Positions 10,994 through 20,880 of a stretch of DNA of 64,000 nucleotides are shown piece after piece. The notes under the pieces are model-generated. The model saw only the letters and a program-made list of their open reading frames with translations, ran no database searches and had not been told where the DNA came from. The stretch lies in assembly GCF_029784135.1 (NCBI RefSeq), contig NC_073746.1, forward strand, positions 253,026,494 through 253,090,493. Reading direction: 5' to 3'. Position numbers and translations under genes: made by a program. Within the stretch, counting starts at the first letter, position 1, and each line of letters starts with the position of its first letter. This stretch comes from Toxorhynchites rutilus septentrionalis. Taxonomy: Eukaryota > Arthropoda > Insecta > Diptera > Culicidae.

Positions 10994-11832
10994 CAGGTCG
11001 GAATCGATTATCCGGAGTATTGATTTTTTTTTTTACTCCGGATAATCGAATCCTCCGGATAATCGAGTCAAAACAATATTTTTTTTCTTTGTTTTTTTTG
11101 CATGTATTTTTCATTTTTTGAAAATAAAAGGGGATTTTGATTTTTGATTCATCCCCTTGAAGTCAGAAAACACCTTTCTCACATGAAAAAAAATAATTTA
11201 TCCAGATTCTCTCAGGAGGTGATAGAGGTGAATCCTCCTACGTATATGTTCGAATTTCAACAATGACAGAGTTATAGAATTTTTTCTTTGTTTCGGACTC
11301 TGTTGCTTCATACTGGCTCTACATTAAAAAGTACGCTACGGAAGACGATTCTGATGCTATTATTTGAAAGATGAGAAAATTTAGTACAGGATATAGTAGT
11401 GGAACAACTAAATTAGTGAGTTTTAATAACATTTTGGAAGTGAAACACTTAAAAGTTAATAATTTTTAATGTGTTATAATTAATTTTATCCTAAAAATTT
11501 ATATTAAACTAGATTGTTTCTATCAATTAAAATGAAGTTCTTTAACCGCTCCACAATTTGTTCTTTGACGCACAACTTCTATCTTTCTTAATTTGGCTGC
11601 AATATCGATATAAACAATTCCTGGTGAAAATTCAAGCAAAATCTTCAAAAATCACCATTGTTACCCCACTGTACATGTAATAGCCACTTAAACTTCACCT
11701 TAACGTTGAAAGGTTACATTTCTTCATGAAATAAGTCATATTTGAAATATCAAAAAAAAAAATTTTTCAAACTGAATATAATCGAGTCCAAAATTGTATA
11801 TAATCAAATCACATATAATTGAGTCCGACCTG
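10994..11832. mobile_element. Inner pogo-like MITE, 839 bp
   Basis: It shares the left end of the composite and closes at 11832 with GAGTCCGACCTG, followed by TA (11833-11834). Its right subterminal sequence (ATAATCGAGTCCAAAATTG) parallels the outer right end but is diverged, so the composite has one left end and two related right ends. No ORF of note. Confidence 0.75.
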
Positions 11833-11834
11833 TA

Positions 11835-13790
11835 CTGTATTCTATTAGTCAAGTCATTTCATTTGATACCAATATTGAGGGGATTGCAAAAAATACATAG
11901 TCGACCATTTTGTTGTGGCGACCTTTTCGAATTTATGTTGTTCATAGTGTAATGTATTCTCCAAATCAAGCCATTCAGCCATTTTTTGCGGCGGCCAAAT
12001 TGAATTTTTCAAGATCATGGAATACGCAGTTTTAAAATGACAGTAGAATTTAATGTATGTTCCAAATTTCAGATCAATCATTCAACAGGAACGGGGCCAA
12101 TTTTGAATTAATGTGGGATAACCCAACAAACATTCAAACATACATAGAAACAGGTCAAACTGTATGAAACCATTCAAAAAGTATTTAGTTGTTTGGGGAC
12201 TGCGGCCATCTTGAAATTGGATTTTTCATCATCTGCTATGTTTTACTAGTCGAGAACTTTCTTTTGATACATTTTTGGGCATTTTTCATAAATAATTGTG
12301 TTCTACTAGTCAAGCCTTTTCATTTGATAACCATATTGATGGGGTTCTGAGAAAATAGCTAATCCAGTAGAAATCAATGTATGTTCCAAATTTCAGATCA
12401 ATCATTCAACAGGAACGGGGTCAATTTTTAATTAATGAGAGGATAACCCAACAAACATTCAAACATACATAGAAACAGGTCAAACTGAATGAAACCATTC
12501 AAAAAGTAATTAGTTGTTTGGAGACTGCGGCCATCTTGAAATTGGATTTTTCATCATCTGCTATGTTTTACTAGTCGAGAACTTTCTTTTGATACATTTT
12601 TGGGCATGTTTCATAAATAATTATGTTCTACTAGTCAAGCCTTTGATGTGCACCCGTGGCCGAGTGGTTAGCGTCTCACATTATCATGCCGGGTGTTCGG
12701 GTTCGATTCCCGTTCTGGTCGGGGGAATTTTTCGTCAAAGAAATTTCCTCCGACTTGCACTGTGATCACGCGTATTCTATAGCTTGCCCCTCGGAATACA
12801 TTCAAGGCGTGTTATTTGGCTTAGAAAATCTCAACTAAGTATTAATAAATGACGCTAGTTAATGCATACGTTGAGACGGCAAAAGTTCCACAGGGAACGT
12901 TAACGCCATTCAAGAAGAAGAAGTAGTCAAGCCTTTTCATTTGATAACCATATTGATGGGGTTCTGAGAAAATATGTAATCCGAAATTTTGTAATGGCCG
13001 CCATCTTAGATTTGCATTTTTCATAAATAACTGTATTCTACTAGTCAAGCCCTTTCATATGATACACATATTGATGGGGTTGTGAAAAAAAAATAAGGCG
13101 CCATTTTGTGGTGGTGGCCATTTTTATTTGAATTTTTCATAAATAACTGTATTCTACTAGTCAGGCTCTTTCATTAGATACCCATATTGATGGGGTTCTA
13201 GGAAAATATGTAATCCGCCATTTTGTAGTGGCCGCTATCTTAGATTTGCATTTTTCATAAATAACTGTATTCTACTAGTCAAGCCCTTTCATTTGATACC
13301 CATATTGATGGGGTTGTGAAAAAAATATATATGGCGCTATTTTGTGGTGGTGGCCATTTTGGATTTGAATTTTTCATAAATAACTGTATTCTACTAGTCA
13401 GGCCCTTTCATTAGATACCCATATTGATGGGGTTTTAGGAAAATATGTAATCCGCCATTTTGTAGTGGCCGCCATCTTAGATTTGCATTTTTCATAAATA
13501 ACTGTATTCTACTAGTCAAGCCCTTCATTTGATACCCATATTGATGGGGTTGTGAAAAAAAAATATATGGCGCCATCTTGCGGTGGCGGCCATTTTGGAT
13601 TTGCACTTTTCATCAATAACTATATTCTACTAGTCAAGCCCTTTCATTATATACCCATATTGATGGGGTTCTAGGAAAATATGTAATATTCCATTTTGTA
13701 GTGGCCATATTCTTAGATTTGCATTTTTCATAAATAACTGCATTCTACTAGTCAAGCCATTTCTTTTGATACCCATATTAGCTGTTCAAT
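11835..13790 (+). repeat. Tandem array: 118-bp monomers in 236-bp dimers, plus a 325-bp duplication
   Basis: Copies of ACTGTATTCTACTAGTCAAG start near 13031, 13147, 13265, 13384, 13502, 13620 and 13738, giving a period of 116-119 bases. Monomers alternate: one type has GGGGTTCTAGGAAAATATG with TAGTGGCC, the other GGGGTTGTGAAAAAA with GTGGTGG, making a dimer of about 236 bases. In the left part a longer block containing ACAAACATTCAAACATAC is repeated at about 12126 and 12451, about 325 bases apart. The SINE at 12645-12923 interrupts one monomer. Confidence 0.88.
12645..12923 (+). mobile_element. tRNA-derived SINE, full copy with 13-bp target duplication
   Basis: The head resembles a tRNA gene, with an A box TGGCCGAGTGG at 12657-12667 and a B box GGTTCGATTCC at 12700-12710, the two parts of an internal RNA polymerase III promoter. 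A tRNA-unrelated body follows and the 3' end is a GAA-type simple tail. The flanking direct repeat TAGTCAAGCCTTT at 12632-12644 and 12924-12936 marks insertion into the surrounding array. A second nearly full copy lies at 56123-56397 on the minus strand. It resembles Aedes SINEs such as Feilai, but I cannot confirm the family name. Confidence 0.92.
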
Positions 13791-14175
13791 ATAGAATTAT
13801 TAAACAAATTATTCAAAATTTCCGAAAATCAAAAATAAAATACTCCGGATAATCGAGTCTAAAATTCCGGATAATCAAATCCCGGATTATCGAGTCTCCG
13901 GATAATCGAGTCCGACCTGTACTTCTACCAAAACTCGTCATTAAAATATTCTCGTATAATATTCCAAATTTGGTTCCGTTTGATTGTTTAGATTTCTAGT
14001 TATGCAGAAATTTGTGTTTCATTTGTATGGCAGCCCCCCCCCCTTAGAGAGGGGGAGGAGTGTCGAACTAACATACAAACGTTTCGTGCTTCCAAACACT
14101 TCTATAAGCCAAATTTGGCTCCATTTGCTTGATGAGTTCACGAGTTATGCAGAAATTTGTGTTTCATTTGTATGG

Positions 14176-17100
14176 CCTATCGGACTATTTGTGCTATCAA
14201 TAGCACAATAATGGAAGCATCATATAAACTATCCCACAGTGTACAATCCAACTATGAACACACATTTCCAATAAGATAAAAATGTACACGATTAAATCTG
14301 GATCTGTTACTGTTGAGAAGGCTAATGACTCCAAAATAAAATAAGTGAATGTGATAAAAAAAAAAGGTTCAGATTTATTTTCTAACATTTTTTTTGAATT
14401 TAAACTATCAGCCTTTTACCGCGTTGCGGTACAACGAAACATTACAAATTTGCGAAAATTTTCAACGTCTCCGTACGAGGACCGACTAACAGGGGACAGT
14501 TTTCATTTTGTTTGATCATCCCGCATTGTGAGCACTCTCGCGTCGAATGATTAATGGCACCTACATTGCTCCTAACTGCTCGATAATCATCCCACTGCGT
14601 CTATCTTAATGACCTAATCTTAATAGAAATCTTAATGAATGCCATTTTTTCTAGCTGTACTGATTGATAGACTCGCCTATCCGTTTGTCGTCTAGTGTGG
14701 GTTTTGGGTGATTGTGAAACTGTTTGCTCATCGACCCACCTGTTGTTACAGTCAATAGCCTTTGCCGTTGAAATGAGTAAAATAACCTGCTAACTCTCTA
14801 CTTCTTGGAAGTGAACAACAAATTAATGGCATACGATGAATACTTTTTTCCGTCAATGAATGGATGATAAACAATTATATGCTGCACTGTTTGCAACTTA
14901 TGTGAGTTTGATGAGTTTGTAGCCGGTCTCGATTATTGCCTTCAGTTCGTTCTCGCTGGTTTCATTCAGTAATTGTTGGATGAATGCAGCTGGGTTGAAA
15001 ATCAGAAATTTGCTTCATGAAATTATCAACTCGATCGAAATCTCCAGGACTGTTCGTAGATGACATACAGAATCGCAATGTAGTGAACAGAAACAACTCG
15101 TGGGAGGGAACATTATTCGCTTACTCTAGATGCTTGTGAAGAATTCTCATATGTACTGCTTGTTGAATGGACCGCAAAAAGTTTTCCAAATACGTTTGAT
15201 ACGATTTTATCATACCAGTGCCTGCTCTCGATAAGTTTCCAGCATATGTTTATTGTCGGTATGTGTTGTAAAGGACGCCAAACGGGTGGTCATGAAACGT
15301 AACCAGAAACATCAAACGATAGTCAAACAAAGGGTCATTAAATCGAACTGAAGAGCTGTATAAATTTATTGTAAATGTGTCCCATCGTCTTATCTCCGCT
15401 GGAGTAATGGCTGTCGAAATTGATGCTTCCGAACTATTATCTTACTCTCTTTTGCCTCTATAAAGAATGAAGATGAAATATGTTCCGCCGACATATGAGG
15501 GTTCCATTTTATTTGCAATACGAGCACTGGCATTCTGGCATGTTCATGGAAATGGAGATGTCCTTTGATGCCTTAGGAGCTACTCTTTTTTTCAAGACAA
15601 TTTTATCCCATCACATCGGCCTCAAGATCTTCTGGTGGAGTATGTGTAGGTGCGAATATAAGTGCTCCTCAAAAAACCAGCTGGTAGTGGGATTGGACAG
15701 ACTCGTCGCCGTCTTGAGTGGCTCCCACTAGAGAAGCGTCATGGTGGTAAAAAGAAAGAGGCCGTGAATAGGCTTCCCCTCGTGCCATCCGGCTGACACA
15801 CTCTATTAAGGAAGGAGCAAACAAATTACATGGTACGACGTTTCGTGGCGTGCAGAAACCCCATGTATATAGGTACTGGTCCCTTCGAGCCGCACGTCGG
15901 AGAACACGTGAAAAATGCACGACAGCTTGACGCAAGCAACCTACTCGGCAAGGGAATTGAATTTGAAGATTAGAATGTTAATTTGAGAATTAGGTGTTGA
16001 TGGGAACCGCGAGCGTTTCTGTTACGACCGTGATTGCAACATGTAGCGAACCGATGACCGAGGGATCAAATTGTCAATATTAGCGATGTTGAGTCTGGCC
16101 AGTGAGATGGGCATGGGACCAAATAAAGATGAATTGGACGGTATCATTATGTTTATGTAGGGTATATCGATTACATCAATAGATAATTGCTTGTTTAGGA
16201 TTTTTTTAGGTTTCCCATCATTGATAGCCTCTGATGTTATGCGGAAAACGGGTATTAATCATGGCTGCATAATTAATGTCAGAAAATCACTTTCACCCGT
16301 TCTAAAAAAACTTTCCTAGTACATGTTATTTGACGACAAATCAACCGGCTCTCTTTGAATTAAAATTGATAATTTTATCAATTTTGATTGCGAATAATTT
16401 TTAGAAGGTGTTACCTCTCTCTCAATAGATCAGACAGAAGGGCTAATCCCAAATGCCCTCGATCCCTGGTCTAAGACGCGGGGACCTTTGAGGGTGGGCT
16501 CTCAAGACCTCTTTTCGATGGCTAGCTCGAGCTTGAAACGCGGAGGCTCAAGATCGGCTTATTTCACATCCGTGCACAAATCAAGGGATCAGTTGGCAAT
16601 TGAATACACACTAGATTTTCCTTTTTTTCCAATTTTTATTAACTTACAGTGTTCGTGTGAAGTGTGAAGTGTGTGGAGGCCGGCCGGCAAGAGTCGAGCG
16701 AAGGACACTTGTGACGTTGTTGGCGACCGTCGTCGCAAACTGGGTACCAGAGCTGTGTCGCGCGTAGAGTTTCCAACGAGTTGGCGACTCAACTCCAAGT
16801 CTCTCGTTGACCGCTGGCTTAGCGATGACACCAATTGTTGCCAATCGATTTGAATTGGTGCCGATATTATTGGGTCCTGTTTGGGATAGGAAAACACTAT
16901 TTACCACTGGGTCTAATTCTTCTCTTATCAAATGCTCTTTACCTAATTTTTCGATCCGCTCTGTATGAACTGCAGTTTCCAAGTGCTTTCAATTTAATTT
17001 GAATTATTAAAGTATGGACACTTTTCTATGACCATTGTGCCTTGGATAAAGAGCTTTTATTATAGACCCAGTAGTGCTTTCCTTTTCCCCAAGTTTTTAT

Positions 17101-17940
17101 GTCGTATGTCTCTTCTCGAAACTTATACATGTGAATTTCAGCTATTGTGGTTTTATGGTATATCGCTCGACTCCAAGTTTGTGTATTTGGTGTGTATATG
17201 TGTGTGCGTGTGATTATAACTAACTTATGTCCTAGAGTAATTCTAATGTTCTACATTCTTATTTCAACCTACATATATTTATTTATTTATATAAACTAAT
17301 TTATTTATGTTCTTAAAACTATTATATTCCTAAACGGTAACAAAGGGTATTTCCACAGTCATTAGACTCTTTCCGAAAAATCGTCGCCTGAAATCACGTT
17401 TTCTCTATGTTAATGTCTCTCTATGTTCAAAAAAGTTGTTGAGAAATCTTCGTAGGAGTTTTTGAAAAACTCTGTTAGAAATATACTCCGAAATAGGATT
17501 TGACTTGATATTTATTTTTAATTTTTTGCAAGTAATACAGAAATTGCATGCTACGCGCAGTTCTTCGTATATTTTGTCATCGTGTCATCCGTTCTAGAAA
17601 TATAACAAAAATTCTATGTAATGGAAATCATGTTACAACGTTCTTTCTAACATTTTCGGAGCTTTTATGTAATGTACAGCTGCAGCATGCATTTTCCTTT
17701 ACTTAGTGAAATTATAAACAAATAATCTTCAGACACTCAAGTTGTCAAACTTATCCATTCAATTTTACAAAGAACTGAATTTGCGTAAGCCGACATTCTT
17801 TAACGTGTTGAGCCCCGTGTCGGTCCGTTGACGTTATCGGACGTTGAGCTATTCGTTAGAAAAACGTTGAACACATTGACTGGCATTTACAGAATAAGGA
17901 AATATATAAAAAAAAGTTTGTTTTCGGATGTTTTACAATA
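14176..17940. other. Unassigned interval, no supported gene
   Basis: This is moderately AT-rich, with a GC-richer patch near 16430-16870. ORFs of 83-112 codons (for example minus strand 16644-16982 and 15669-15935) show no recognisable motif. A (TATT)n-like AT tract lies near 17270-17310. No transposon ends were recognised. This may be single-copy DNA or old unrecognised repeats. Confidence 0.35.
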
Positions 17941-19010
17941 TGTGACTACTTTCTAGACGAATTCTGAATTTCTGACTAAGTTCCCGCTGAATATGGGTAT
18001 AATGTAGCTGAATATACAGTGGATATTTGAGGAATCACGCCGAAAAAACGAATAGAAGTGATATTCAGTATTGCCACATTTTAATCTGTACCAGAGGGGT
18101 TAAAAATCTTTCTTATCTGTACTTTTTCTTGAAGAAATCTGTACCATCTAAAATATTCGCTATAGAAAATATATATTTTATTAGAATGAAAAAATGAAAT
18201 TTATTTACTACAAATACTACATTTACACTCGCAATTCATTCGAGTGTTCGATGATGCTTATACAAAGCCACAATGTTTAATCAAATTTTTTGATCTCAAA
18301 ATAGTGTTCATCGTATCGTTGCTGAGTCGATTTCGCTTATTTTCGTTCTGAGTATATTCAGAGAAAATACCGAAGAGTGAGGCGTAGTGAGAACGATACA
18401 AACATTGTATCGAAGCGCAGAAAATGCATGGGAACCTCCAATTCTTTCTAACCATCAAATTTTTGTCCACCAATCTTGCACATGCTCGTTTTCTGAAATT
18501 GTGATTTCCTTACGGAGTAATTTCTTCTTTAGGGTACGGAATTCATTCTCCCAATCTTGTATATTCCTATCGTAGAAAACCGGAAACGAATTTCGCTCTT
18601 ACGAAAGAGATCAATCATTGCATTATAAATCCATTATTATCAGCAGCACCTATCGATACTGCGGCGTAAAAGTTGTCATGTACTTTAGTACTGCTTTCTA
18701 AGAAATTTCACATGCGGAAAATGTCTGTACCAATCTGTACTTTTTGACGAAAATCTGTACTTCGTACCGTACAGAATCTACACCAAAATAACGAAAAAAT
18801 CTGTACCTTTACAGAAAAATCTGTACGTGTGGCAACACTGGTGCTATTTTTGTGTGTCATTTTCACTCTCTCACCTTCATAAAAAACAAACGAACTTTCA
18901 TTATTCTTGCGACGTTTTTAATGCTCACAATTTCGCTGTATATGATGTGAGGATGTACTATGCGATTAGCGTCGTTTCTCCGAAATTGCCAGGGAAACTG
19001 GGGGTAAGCC
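17940..19010 (+). repeat. Dispersed repeat with CCCGCTGAATATG motif, copy 1 (split by hAT MITE)
   Basis: Left of the MITE the sequence TTCCCGCTGAATATGGGTAT to AGAAGTGATATT parallels 37125-37212. Right of it, TTTTCACTCTCTCACC to the ACAAACGAACTTTCATTAT region parallels 37215-37260. Further relatives lie at 47640-47935 and 57150-57291. The 37-kb copy is uninterrupted at this point and serves as the empty site. Confidence 0.82.
18066..18840. mobile_element. hAT-type MITE, 775 bp, with CTGTAC-rich interior
   Basis: The ends are CAGTATTGCCACA and the complement of CAGTGTTGCCACA, 13-bp inverted repeats with one mismatch. The flanks GTGATATT (18058-18065) and GTGCTATT (18841-18848) form an 8-bp duplication with one substitution. 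CAGTGTTGCC-type termini with 8-bp duplications fit the hAT superfamily. AATCTGTAC and its complement recur many times in both subterminal regions. No transposase ORF. Confidence 0.9.
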
Positions 19011-19410
19011 CGGCACTGGGGGTAAGTTCGGCATCCCTTGAGTTTTACTAGAAAACTCTGATTAACTATGGTTTTGAACACTGTACATGTCAGTATCTGT
19101 TATTTTAGACGTTTCAAATCACATCGAGCCCACCGTGATCCGTCAAGTGTCAAAATAACAATCAAAACAAACGCGAGGGCCGAAGGTGCGCCACCAGATG
19201 TAATTTTTCGGTAGTGGAGATTGAGCTTTTATTCTTTAAGAGGGTTCCTAATCCTAATCCTCTACAGTTTGTCCCCTGGATTGTTCACTATCACTGGGAT
19301 TCGAGTTGAGGTAAGGTAGAGCGATAAATTAATAGAAATAGTCTTCTTAAAAAATATGTGCTGTTGGGGTAAGACCGTCACCCTTTGAGTGGGATAAGCC
19401 CGGCATGGTT
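19000..19410 (+). repeat. GGGGTAAGCCCGGCA-motif repeat
   Basis: The motif GGGGTAAGCCCGGCA and variants occur at about 19000, 19018, 19375 and 19400. The outer copies could be ends of a small element, but I could not define inverted repeats or a target duplication. Confidence 0.45.
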
Positions 19411-20265
19411 TGCGGATTTCGATATTTGTATTTATTGTTATTAAGTTGTTCTTTGAGGCTAACTGAATTGATTAACTGATATGCATTTAATAATCTTTTT
19501 TAATGATTTGAACTATTAAGCTAATGTGAATTTTATGTTTAATTAGAATAATTAGATTGATACCATCATAATTGAACGAAAAATGATGACCATTTGATGG
19601 TATTAACAAAAATAATAATCTTATTAATAGCAAAAAGAATTTCATTAGTTTTATTGTTATTATAATCACAAAAACCTGAATAAATTTACCTACGGTTATG
19701 AACTCAATCTTTTCTGTAATTTGAGGTCGAATCCTAGTGTGATTAAATGCATCGGATATTGATTCAAGTGAAAAAAATGACCGCCTGGAGGTCTTCGGAA
19801 CTTTTCTGGAAGTGTCCAATGTGGTCCCAAATTACATCAAACTAGTTCCATCAGAATTGTGGTGCGGTATGAGGTGTCGCATGATGGATTTGCCTAATTA
19901 CAAATTCCTTTCTTTTCCGTGTTCCATGTTCGACAGCGACATCTAGAATTAGAATACCTTCCATTTGGCGGTTGCCAGATTCGAACTGGTTCAGCTGTTG
20001 TCAAGTAAATTTAGTGACAAACTGAGATGACGGTGCCGTGCCATGGTGCCATGGGGTGCCAGTTTCATGGTCTGCTCGTTAAACTTGTCGGAACTGGTTA
20101 ATATTTTTTCCTCGTTCGATGTTTGCCATTGTTTGCCACTGTTGATAATTGAAGAGTGGCAAACCAAATAGTGTTTGTATAAATTTCAAACCAAACTTTA
20201 TCTGTCAAAAAGTGTAAAATATTTGACTTCCTGGCAAACAGTATTTGGCCACCTTAAGACTACGG
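19411..20265. other. Unassigned AT-rich interval
   Basis: A 110-codon minus-strand ORF (19487-19819) is rich in Ile, Leu and Phe because of the AT-rich DNA and has no motif. A short palindromic GTGCCATGGTGCCATGGGG patch lies near 20037. Nothing else was recognised. Confidence 0.35.
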
Positions 20266-20269
20266 TTGT

Positions 20270-20400
20270 ATCACATTCACCCGAAGCACCCGAATAACAT
20301 TCACCCGAAACACGTTTACCTAGACGAATATTTACCCGGCTGTGACAGATACCTGAATGCAACATTTACCCGAATGTAATGTTTACCCGAAGGAAAAATT
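20270..20400 (+). repeat. Degenerate short tandem motif ATTTACCCGAA
   Basis: About seven imperfect copies of an 11-20 base motif (ATTCACCCGAA, GTTTACCTAGA, ATTTACCCGG, GTTTACCCGAAGG) follow each other. They look like a decayed minisatellite or a subterminal motif cluster of an unrecognised element. No coding meaning. Confidence 0.7.
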
Positions 20401-20729
20401 CCGGTTATGATTTTTTTCGAATTTCCTGATGACAAATAAGATTAAAACAAAACAACATGAGAGAGCTTCAAAAAAGCGAAGTGAAATGAAGAATTGTAAT
20501 GAGGAAATTTGAAAATGAAGCGGGAGGCACCGCTGATTCATTTTGACATTGACCTCATTGACCTCAGATTAAATTGCATTACGAGAAAATCAATTTATAG
20601 TACAAATTGCGCTGCGGTGGCGTTAACATGTACCAAAAAAATTATATTTAAAAAAATGTTGCCTTCTTCAACATGAGCTGTTCTTTCGCATTTATTTTTT
20701 TTCGTTTTGAAAATTTGAATTGGATTTGA

Positions 20730-20880
20730 AGTTCATTTGACGGAGAAGAACGAAATGAGATAGTCGAGTCGTAAAGGGAGATAGCGACTAAACGCCCGAC
20801 TGAATTTTGAGTCATGTTGACGGAGAAACTGCAGGAAGATGTTAAAAGTCGTTTCCAATTGAATGCGCAAGGAAATTTCT
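20730..20880 (-). repeat. Dispersed repeat, inverted relative of 27660-27790
   Basis: The sequence from GACGGAGAAGAACGAAATG through GAGATAGTCGAGTCG and GATAGCGACTAAACGCC is the reverse complement of the left outer part of the 27.7-kb inverted-repeat arm. It is probably a fragment of the same element family. Confidence 0.75.

Larger units (their letters stand above)
10994..13919. mobile_element. Pogo/Tigger-like TIR composite, 2,926 bp, inserted at TA
   Basis: The left end begins CAGGTCGGAATCGATTATCC and the right end is the complement of CAGGTCGGACTCGATTATCC. TA flanks both sides (10992-10993 and 13920-13921). TA duplication and CAGG-type ends with TTATCCG resemble pogo/Tigger non-autonomous elements. 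The interior holds a second right end at 11832, a long tandem array and a SINE. No transposase was found. Subterminal CCGGATAATCGAGTC motifs repeat several times at both ends. Confidence 0.8.
10875..14175 (+). mobile_element. Helentron/DINE-1-like repeat, copy 1 (split by nested insertion)
   Basis: It begins with ACTAGCTGGCCCGGCAAAC, shared with 41288 onward. After the inserted composite (10994-13919) it continues with CAAAACTCGTCATTA and two tandem units of about 144 bp (14007 and 14151) containing GAAATTTGTGTTTCATTTG and a C-run/TTAGAGA/G-run hairpin. The 41-kb copy reads through from CCTAG to TTTCTAACAAAACTCATC without interruption, so it is the empty-site paralogue. Assignment to the Helentron-associated/DINE-1 group rests on the tandem units and on the microsatellite in the 58.8-kb relative; it is an inference. 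Confidence 0.6.

Noticed and set aside
12651..12725. Possible functional tRNA gene
   Set aside because: A and B boxes match, but the sequence continues into a SINE body with a GAA tail and a 13-bp target duplication, and a second copy exists at 56 kb. I could not fold a complete acceptor stem.
15669..15935. 88-codon minus-strand ORF
   Set aside because: No motif, and it overlaps an 83-codon plus-strand ORF; likely chance.
16644..16982. 112-codon minus-strand ORF in a GC-richer patch, considered as an LTR retrotransposon gag or leader
   Set aside because: No zinc knuckle, protease or LTR pair was found, and I could not establish a primer-binding site.
17805..17880. TTAACGTGTTGAGCCCCG to AACGTTGAACACATTG as a small TTAA-flanked MITE
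   Set aside because: The inverted similarity is only a few bases and the right TTAA is missing.
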